Source of the DNA: Diphasiastrum complanatum
Taxonomy: Eukaryota > Streptophyta > Lycopodiopsida > Lycopodiales > Lycopodiaceae
Reading direction: 5' to 3'
DNA: 64,000 nucleotides
NCBI GenBank assembly: GCA_029204225.1
Contig: CM055100.1
Coordinates: forward strand, 1,216,587-1,280,586
Below the pieces are notes generated by a model, which saw only the letters and a program-made list of their open reading frames with translations, ran no database searches and was not told where the DNA came from. Made by a program: the position numbers and the translations under genes. This document shows, piece by piece, positions 56,831-64,000 of the stretch; the first letter of the stretch is position 1, and the number at the start of each line of letters is the position of its first letter.

Positions 56831-57195
56831 TGTTGAGTTCATAATTCCATTTTTTTCTAGGTAGATAATTGTTGAGAATAGTTTTAGGATCAGGTGGCAT
56901 GATAAACGGTTAACAGTTAGGTAGCTGATAGGATTAAGTTTAGGTAGTAGTTATGCAAATAATTGATGGTAGACGTTTCATAAGTATGATGAGTTCGGGC
57001 TGCTAGTGGATGCCTTTTGTGAGTAAAGTAGAGTGAATGCAAAGAGATTATACGAAATGTGAATCTCTTTGAAGTGAATGAAATCTTTCTTGATAAGTGA
57101 TAAAATAAGCTTTTGTTAGGATGGAAATTTGTTGCATATGTATGAGAATGATTGTGCTTTGATATGTCTTTTGGTTGCATGCTTTAGACTTAACA
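56831..57195 (+). mobile_element. LTR-G, plus orientation
   Basis: 365 bp, TGTTGAGTTCATAATTC to GACTTAACA; inverted partner of 54,649-55,023. It is followed by TGGGTTATGGGCCCA, the place of a primer site, and by an integrase remnant in the same orientation, so it is a 5' LTR. Confidence 0.8.
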
Positions 57196-57376
57196 TGGGT
57201 TATGGGCCCACGACAGGCACATCAGATTTTCAAACTACCATTGCTGTCATAGAGGCTCAGTATGCAGATGATAAGGAAGATTTGTTAATGCTAGAAATAG
57301 CAATTGCAAGGATCATGCAGACGGAGCTAAGAAGAAGCAAGATGGTAGGGCCAGCTGACTTAGCAAGAAGATATTG

Positions 57377-57499
57377 AAGCTCATTCACAATGATCTTTGT
57401 GGACCCATTGAAGTATCATCCATAAGATCTGCAAAATATTTTATAACGATTATTGATGATTTATCTTGTTATTATACCATCGTATATTGGCAAATATGG
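57377..57499 (+). pseudogene. Copia G integrase fragment
   Basis: KLIHNDLCGPIEVSSIRSAK, YFITIIDDLSCYYTIVYW: the start of a copia integrase core (H.DLCGP..v.S..gakYF.tfiDD), with the two expected Asp residues. Gag and protease upstream are deleted. It is broken at about 57,500 by element X copy 7. Confidence 0.8.
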
Positions 57500-59420
57500 T
57501 AACCATTCATATATTGAATATGAATGATAGTTTAAAGTCATTGCCATGAATAAATATCAAATTGGAGTTGGAGATAAATGGTTTAAAAATAGAGCTTGTC
57601 GGTTCTGTCGCAAAAATTGAGAAATTGCAATCGTCAATGACTATATTTCAGAGGACAATATTTGGCTTACAACGAAACCGTAGAGTCTCAGTGGATCAAC
57701 AAGCACTAAAAGAAAACACTAAGAGACGCAAATTAGAAGCTTTGGCACTAGGTGGTGGTGCCAGTAAAAGATGTATGAGAGTCGCAAAAAAGTTCATGCA
57801 AAAGACGGTTGGAAAAGATTTTATTAGAGAAAAATATATGAAACATTTTTTGAAGGGCTTAAAAATTTAATGAAAATTGTGGAAGATGAAACAAGTGATT
57901 CAATTCGCTTGAGAATCGCAAAAAGGCTAGTCCACAAGTTCAAGCCGAATCGAAATGTTAAAGAGATCATGGTGTATGCATGCGACCAAGGAGGTGTGAG
58001 TCGCAAGGGGTATAGAGCTTTAAAGAAGTTTATGAAACGCTCTCACAAAAATGGATTAAAACACCATTAGATAATACCTAGTTATAAACTTGTTGAATCT
58101 GCCAAACGAGAACACAATTTGATTTTGGTCTCTAAATTAGGAGAGTTCAGGCATATTGAGAATTCTTTTACAATAACCAATAAGAAAAAAGGACCTCCAG
58201 TTTGTTTTCATTAAGACAACAACATCTTCTTAGATCTGGAAAAGTCCAAGCGATGATGATACGACATTACAAAGTTAAAACAAATGGTAAGAACATTTCT
58301 TTTAGATTTCGGTTTTCAATTGTATGCTTCTCTTCAACTAACCTGTCCTTGTTCGTTTTCATTATCGAAATCTGGTTTATAGATTGTGGAACTAAAGTTA
58401 TATTTGTTTTCTGGATGCGAAAATCGTAAAAGGGCGTAAACTTGAATGTGTCACAATCACCTTCAGGAATCGTGAATTGCAACAGTTTGATGAAAGTTAT
58501 TCTAAAAAATTTATTGTGCAATCCAAAAATCACATATGGTGGATAGCTACATTTGAAGTTCATAAGCTCACGAAGTATTCAAGTGGATATTTGAAAGATG
58601 TAGTATATCTAAGATAATACATGCACAAAATGAAGGCAAATTGCTCAGTGCTGAAGGAGAAAGATTTATTGTAGAATGGCACCTAGCTGCTGATTTGAAA
58701 ACCTTGAAATGCATGTCTGGTTGTGGTCTCTGTGCAAATGCAAAGCTTTTTTGCATATACTGTATGTTTGAATCTGGGTGAAGCAAAAGTATTTTGAATT
58801 GCAACCAACGTCTTGCACCGAATAGGCACAATCTAGACAAAGCTTGGAGTAATGTGTTGAACATTCCTCTTGAAGTAGTCCGTTTTTACACAATGCATGG
58901 TGAATTACGAATATTGGACAAATTATTATATTTGCATTGCTGTTACGCATGGAACATGCAACCCAAATCACGAGTAGATGTTAGCATTAGATATCAAGAG
59001 ATAATTTTATCCGATATGGGATTGCATGGGGGCCATGTGAGTCTTACCAAAGACGTTGAGATGAGTGGAAAACACAAGATATTCTAGCAAAAGTTTCCAT
59101 GGGGGGTGCGAAAGCAAGACACTTATTGTCAAATCATACTATATATGAAAGCAGCATTGAATGGGAGTACTGGAAGAGAATATGTCAATGAACAACAAAT
59201 ATTGGCTCAGATCCTTGGATGGCAGGTACACGTGCTAAGGTGTGGCAAGGATTTGATGCCTTGCCCCAAACTATCAACAAGAAAATTGTGAGAGATGAAG
59301 ATTTGGATAGATTCGCGAGAGAAGTCAAAACATTCATTCAATTGATGATCGATGCATGGAGAGAAACACACATAACTCACTATATGGTATGTGTATATGG
59401 CATTTTTATCTTTTGTATCT
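57500..59420 (+). mobile_element. Element X copy 7 (longest N-terminal part)
   Basis: Plus strand: LELEINGLKIELVGSVAKIE, KLQSSMTIFQRTIFGLQRNR, RVSVDQQALKENTKRRKLEA, GGGASKRCMRVAKKFMQKTV, GKDFIREKYMKHFLKG, EDETSDSIRLRIAKRLVHKF, NVKEIMVYACDQGGVSRKGY, RALKKFMKR, the shared stop before DNNI.., intron 1 (GTAAGAAC..), IWWIATFEV-, FIVEWHLAADLKTLKCMSGC, GLCANAKLFCIYCMFESG, then a stop, DKAWSNVLNIPLEVVRFYTM, HGELRILDKLLYLHCCYAWN, AGTRAKVWQGFDALPQTINK, FAREVKTFIQLMIDAWRETH and ITHYM. It is cut in the second intron-like segment by the LINE. Only copies 1 and 7 retain the coiled-coil start. Confidence 0.68.
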
Positions 59421-61910
59421 ATCAACAAAGTTGCGAGAGTTCAATCAACACTGCTGGATCAAGAAGTTTGTAGCCTCTTTCCATTATGTGGTGTCTCCGA
59501 CGCAAGGGATGCGTGGTGGGATTCTTACCTTGGTCTCTCATGATTGGCAGGTGCTTTCCAATTCCTTTGATCCAGCTGGTCGGTGGACTCTGCTCCAGGT
59601 CGGCAAGCATGGGTTTGCCTTTTCTATCCTTAAGCTCTATGCTCCCACTTCTTCTATGCTCCGCACTGACTTTTGATCTAACCTCCCTTCTATTCGAGAT
59701 GATCGCCTTATAGTGCTTGGGGATTTCAATATGTACACTGACCCTTCTGATGGCCCTCATTCCATTTCTGTTGCTGAGTCTCTTGCCAGGTATGCCTTCC
59801 AATCTTCTTACTCTCTTCTAGATGTTCATCACTCTCTTTGCGATTTCCTTCATCACACTTGGACTAATTGTAGGCCTGGTCCATCCTTTGCATCGGCACG
59901 CCTTGATCGTTTCTATGTCTCTTCCTCTGCCTCTTGGCTCTGACTCCTTTCCGTTGAGATGCATAACTTTACTCATCTTTCTTATCACAGCCCTATCCTG
60001 CTTAGGTGTCATTTTCACCCCTTGTTTTTTGCTCCTTTTTTCTCCCCTTACGTGATGAATTCCTCTCTCCTTGTTTCTGCCCCTATCGTTTCCTCCCTAA
60101 CCCAACTTTTGGACTCTCCTGCTCCTCTTTATCTCAAAATTAGGAATTGTGTTACCTTCCTCCGTCAGCTAGGCAAAGTTAAGCGCCACTCATTGGACCG
60201 AGCAAAATTGTTAAATTCCTCTCTTGGGTCGTATTGCAGCTTCTCATGCCTTGGCCAAGGATCCACTGCTTTTTGCCCCTCTTCAGCTCCACTGCCAGGC
60301 TATCCTTCGCTGCATTTATGCTCATGTTGCTGCTGGTCTCATGCTTCGCTCTAAACTCCGTTGGCTCAAGCACGGTGACCTCCCTACCTCCTCCTTCTTT
60401 CGTACCTTTCGTCGCTGCCATTCTGCTTCTTTTGTTCACTCCCTTCATCATGATGGCTCCGCTATTGAGGACACTCCCTCCATGCTTATGGCTTTCCTCT
60501 CTGTGTTTCAATCCCTCGCTCCCCCTTCCTTGCTTGACTATCCTAGATTGATTGCTTTCTGCGCTGCTGACCGCACTCTCTCCTTGGATTCTTCTGCCAT
60601 CCTTGCAACCCCTTTTACCTTGCAAGAACTTCATCTAGCCCTACTTTTGCTCCTGCTTGATAAGACCCCCGACCTTGATGGTATTATCTCCCAGTTCTTC
60701 CTCTCCTTCTGGACACAGTTGGGACCACACTTGCTGCACCTTACCCAACATGCCCTTTCTAGCTCCCTTCCTCATGTTGTTCCTGAAGGCTTGATTAAGC
60801 TTATTCCTAAAAAACCCCTCCTCCTCTCCTTGTCGGACTTATGCCCTCTTACGATGCTGAATACCTCTTATAAGATCATTGCTAAGGCCATGACCCTTCG
60901 TCTTGCACCTCTTCTGCCCTCTCTTTTGTCGCCTAAGCAATTTGGTTTTGTCAAGGGCTGCAATATTATGGATGCCCTCTTGAATGTTTGGTCCTTTGCT
61001 GACTCCTTGCTTGCCTCCAATACCCCATCTCTGATTCTTCGACTTGACCTCGATAAAGCGTACAATCGCATTGGTTGGGATTTTATCCTTGCTAGCTATA
61101 GTGCCCTGGGTTTTCCTCCCTCTTTTTCTACTTTTGTCCATGCTCTTTATTCCTCTGCTTCTTCTACCATTGTCTTTAATGGTTCTCATTCTTCTGTGTT
61201 CTTTCCTAAGTGCGGCATTCATCAGGGCTGTCTGCTCTTTCCCCTACTCTTTGCCATTATGACTGGACCTCTTTCCCGTGATTTTTGACATGCTGCTCCC
61301 ATCCATTCTATTGCCCATGTTCAAGCCCCTTTGGGCCCTCTCTCTCATCAATGAGCCCATTTGGACCTCCTCCCTCTTTCCTCCTGCTTCTCCTTCTCTC
61401 TTTGCTTGCCATCCCCGTCTTTCTCTTTCCCTTGCAAAGGCATCCTCTCTGTTGACCAAATTTGCCAGGTGCCATTCCATGACCTTCTTCCTTCTCAACC
61501 TCTTTCCTCTGCAGAGCACTCGCTCCTCCAATTGGCTTTTGTCTCCACCCTTAGTCTTTCATTAGCCTCTCCTTCTACAGGCATTGATGGGTGGCTCCCT
61601 ATCCTTTCTTCTTCCTCTTTGGACTACTGAGTCACTTTTCTTCGACGTTTCCCTTCACTCTTCCCTGATTTTTTCAATACTGTCTGGTCTCATTCTGATT
61701 CTCCGGCCTCCTGGCGTTTGACTGAAGACTGTCTCTTCCTTCCTCATCACTAAGCTGTGTTACTTGGCTTATCGCATACTCACTAACTCTTTGCCTCTTC
61801 GTGCTAAGTGGCCCTCCTTTCTGACTGTCTTTGTCCTCTTTGCCAGCTAGAGAAAGAAACTGTTCAGCACCTGTTCTATCATTGTCATCTAGGATCAGGG
61901 ATCTGATTGG
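59421..61910 (+). pseudogene. L1-type LINE, 5'-truncated (endonuclease, reverse transcriptase, zinc knuckle)
   Basis: Endonuclease C-terminal blocks: MRGGILTLVSHDW, IVLGDFNMYTDPSDG, TWTNCRPGPSFASARLDRFY, LSYHSPI. Then, in frame 60,224-61,288: LRWLKHGDLPTSSFF, LLLDKTPDLDGIISQFFLSF, PEGLIKLIPKK, LCPLTMLNTSYKIIAKAMTL, KQFGFVKGCNIMDALLNVW, LILRLDLDKAYNRIGWDFIL, CGIHQGCLLFPLLFAIMTG. The catalytic (F/Y)ADD box that should follow is missing; the frame ends at 61,288. At 61,826-61,892 another frame gives CLCPLCQLEKETVQHLFYHC, the zinc-binding motif at the end of plant LINE ORF2. Pyrimidine-rich and clearly more GC-rich than its surroundings. No ORF1 or poly-A tail is seen. Confidence 0.85.
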
Positions 61911-61958
61911 CAAGAAGATGTTGCAGACCACCTTCATTGGAACGAAAGACATGGTTGC

Positions 61959-62613
61959 TGTGAAAAATACAGATCCTAAGTGGATCTAAACTCCAAGATC
62001 ATTGGCTTGAATGCTTGCACTCCAAACTACATAAGCTAGGAATTGGCAACACATTCTATGCTACCTAGAATGCAAAGAACTTGATCAAAAAGCATTTATC
62101 ACAAATGGAAACTTCCATAAACATCAAGTGCGGCCCAAAATAGCATTATACAGTCCATAATACATCAGCCTATCACTTTTGGAAAGCACCTAAGATCATA
62201 CACAATAGCTTGAAGACAATACACACAACAATGCTCTCAATGGAGGAAGAAACAATGACAATGATCTATTGATCTCAATGAAGCATACAAAAGGTTTCTC
62301 CAACCTGTTCTCCACGACTTCCCTACTATTTATGGATGAGGAAGATGACTCTCTCTCCTCTCTCTAGAAGGTACTTGACCCTAGATATTTCCTATATAGG
62401 AAAAATAGCTAAAAATGGCTTATATGACCAAAATACATCAAAATGGTCTCATTTTGAAGGGTATGAAGTTTGACACTTCATCATACTGAAAAAATACAGT
62501 AAATAAAAACATTGTGGCCTGGTTCACACGTGCAAAACTCTAGAACCAAAACTATTTACAATTTTAGCCAATTTAGGTCTCAAACTAGCTAGGAAATGTT
62601 GACAATTTTCACA
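61959..62613 (-). mobile_element. 3' LTR of copia H
   Basis: 655 bp with perfect 8-bp inverted ends TGTGAAAA..TTTTCACA, preceded on the minus strand by the purine tract GAAGAGGGAG. It lies immediately beyond the LINE end, so copia H probably inserted at or near the LINE 3' end. Confidence 0.82.
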
Positions 62614-64000
62614 CTCCCTCTTCAACATTGGATGCTAGTTTCAACATAGTCTTTGAGCACATTCCAAGATTAGATCTATGCATTAAATATAGGTCCTTTC
62701 CCAATGGTTTGGTGAAGATATCAGCCACACACTCCTTTGAAGAGACATGTTGAAGCTCCACCTCTTTGGCAATGACTTGATCTCTCACAAAATGGTGAGC
62801 AATCTCAATGTGCTTGCTCCTTGCATGAAAAACAGGATTGCTTGCCAAGCTTTGGGCTGAAAGGTTATCACAAAGTATGATTGGAGTCTTCTCTGGTTCC
62901 AGCAAGTGAAGATCCAATAACATCCTCTTGATCCAAAGAATCTCCTTGGTGCATGTTGTTAATGCCTTGTACTCGGCTTCGGTGGAAGATAGAGAGATAG
63001 TTGGTTGCTTCTTTGATAGCCATGAGACCACTCCATCTCCAAGATAGATTGCAAAGGCACTTGTTGACTTCCTATCCATTTGATCACCTGCAAAATCTGA
63101 ATCTGAAAATCCACAAAGGTTAGGTGTAGTACCTCCATACAAGATGCCAAAATCTCTAGATCCCGAGATGTATCTAAGTACTCTCTTTCCTAGCTTCCAA
63201 TGAGCCTCACTAGGATCTTGCATAAATTGACTTAGTTTACCAACCACAAAGCTTAGATCAGGTCTTGTGATGGTTAACCATATAAGAGATCCTATTAGCT
63301 TTCTATAGAGAGTAATGTCCTTGAAGGATCTTTCATTACTTCTTGTAGTTAGCTTTACATTTGATTCCATAGGAGTAGAAACAACTTTACAATCTTCCAT
63401 ATGAAACCTTTTTAGAATAGAGTTAACATACTTTTCTTGACATATGAATGTAGATTTAGAAGTTCTAATAATCTCTATTCCTAAGATATAATGAAGTTTA
63501 CCAAGATCTTGAATTTCAAACTCTCTTTTGAGTGCCATCTTGATTTCATCTATATCTAGATTGTTACCACCACTTAAGATAATGTCATCAACATAGATCA
63601 AAAGTAAAGTGATATCATTTTCATTCAATCTAAAGTAGAGAGAATGATCATACTCACTCATAACAAAGTTTTGAGAAAGTAAGAAGGAATTGAGCTTAGC
63701 ATACCAACTCCTCGGTGCTTGCTTTAGCCCATACAAACTCTTTTGGAGATAGCACACATGATTAGGCTCATCATGTGAAACATAGCCCTCGGGTTGCTCC
63801 ATGTAAATATCTTCTTCAAGATCACCATTCAAGAAGGCATTAGTAACATCCATTTGCCACATATCCCAATCATAAAGAGTTGCAAGAGAGATTAGGATTC
63901 GAATAGTTACCATCTTTGCCACGGGTGCAAAGGTCTCATCATAGTCAATACCATATTCTTGAGCATACCCCTTTGCCACCAACCTTGCCTTGTACTTGTT
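62609..64000 (-). CDS. Copia H Pol (reverse transcriptase and RNase H), open at window edge
   Basis: 464 codons open from the window edge (NKYKARLVAKGYAQEYGIDY) to TGA 62,609-62,611, which overlaps the LTR start. Blocks in order: DETFAPVAKMVTIRILISLA, MDVTNAFLNGDLEEDIYMEQ, LYGLKQAPRSWYAKLNSFLL, catalytic YVDD (63,584-63,595), LGKLHYILGIEI, GSLIWLTITRPDLSFVVGKL, RVLRYISGSRDFGILYGG, SDSDFAGDQMDRKSTSAFAI, SLSSTEAEYKAL, LCDNLSAQSLASNPVFHARS and VADIFTKPLGKDL. No stop or frameshift: RT with its YVDD, and RNase H with Asp, Glu and Asp positions, look intact. Gag, protease and integrase would be beyond the edge. It is probably the youngest element here; its RNase H tail resembles that of copia C. 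Confidence 0.93.
   Translation of the reverse strand, partial: NKYKARLVAKGYAQEYGIDYDETFAPVAKMVTIRILISLATLYDWDMWQMDVTNAFLNGDLEEDIYMEQPEGYVSHDEPNHVCYLQKSLYGLKQAPRSWYAKLNSFLLSQNFVMSEYDHSLYFRLNENDITLLLIYVDDIILSGGNNLDIDEIKMALKREFEIQDLGKLHYILGIEIIRTSKSTFICQEKYVNSILKRFHMEDCKVVSTPMESNVKLTTRSNERSFKDITLYRKLIGSLIWLTITRPDLSFVVGKLSQFMQDPSEAHWKLGKRVLRYISGSRDFGILYGGTTPNLCGFSDSDFAGDQMDRKSTSAFAIYLGDGVVSWLSKKQPTISLSSTEAEYKALTTCTKEILWIKRMLLDLHLLEPEKTPIILCDNLSAQSLASNPVFHARSKHIEIAHHFVRDQVIAKEVELQHVSSKECVADIFTKPLGKDLYLMHRSNLGMCSKTMLKLASNVEEGV

Noticed and set aside
60179-61531. Minus-strand basic ORFs opposite the LINE (at 60,179-60,634, 60,839-61,222 and 61,244-61,531)
   Set aside because: They are antisense shadows of the pyrimidine-rich LINE ORF; the plus strand holds clear RT motifs.

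Overview
The window reads as nuclear DNA of a land plant. The evidence is Ty1/copia and Ty3/gypsy-type LTR retrotransposons primed from initiator-Met tRNA (TGGTATCAGAGC sites), a CACTA/TNP2-type transposase, a plant L1-type LINE, short spliced exons with GT..AG borders, and a TTTAGGG-type telomeric tract. I cannot name the species. No convincing intact host gene is present. Almost everything is a nested, decayed transposable element; the only long uninterrupted reading frame is a copia pol that runs off the right edge.

Layout. 0.4-1.8 kb: LTR and spliced 3' exons of an LTR element (family D, minus strand). 1.8-3.2 kb: unrecognised ORF remnants. 3.2-7.0 kb: copia A with both LTRs. 7.1-8.6 kb: a small spliced ORF fragment and the first copy of an unrecognised multi-copy element ('X'). 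8.6-10.9 kb: copia E. 11.1-13.6 kb: two further X copies. 13.6-14.6 kb: an LTR-like block with tandem repeats. 15.0-15.7 kb: a fragment of a CENH3-like locus carrying a telomeric insertion. 15.7-16.4 kb: palindromic repeats. 16.4-22.7 kb: copia C 3' end, then copia B with a (CT)n tract in each LTR and a solo LTR-C inside its 5' LTR. 22.7-25.1 kb: two X copies head to head. 26-27.8 kb: another copia B end. 28.2-31.6 kb: a possibly non-transposon block with an unknown decayed gene diverging from a CENH3-like histone H3 pseudogene. 33.6-35.2 kb: X. 35.4-39.8 kb: decayed unknown and coiled-coil, gag-like ORFs. 40.0-45.4 kb: copia B and C sequences in inverted orientation relative to 16.4-21 kb, including the same nested solo LTR. 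46.2-50.7 kb: family D and C remnants. 51.1-53.3 kb: CACTA TNP2 transposase. 54.6-57.5 kb: inverted LTR-G pair around a D LTR. 57.5-59.4 kb: X. 59.4-61.9 kb: LINE. 62.0-64.0 kb: copia H.

The most interesting items are: (1) element X, at least seven copies encoding a coiled-coil/basic N-terminus and a region whose motif order (Asp-Leu-Lys, CxxC, His-rich block, GMEK Glu motif) resembles zinc-containing DDE transposases; (2) two paralogous CENH3-like fragments joined to the same downstream ORF, one with a 34-bp telomeric insertion flanked by an 8-bp duplication and the other giving the empty site; (3) an LTR-resident (CT)n tract of 5, 54, 69 and 88 units in four LTR copies; and (4) a nested insertion with an identical 5-bp target duplication found in two inverted segments 25 kb apart. 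All identifications come from reading translations and motifs by eye; no database search was done.
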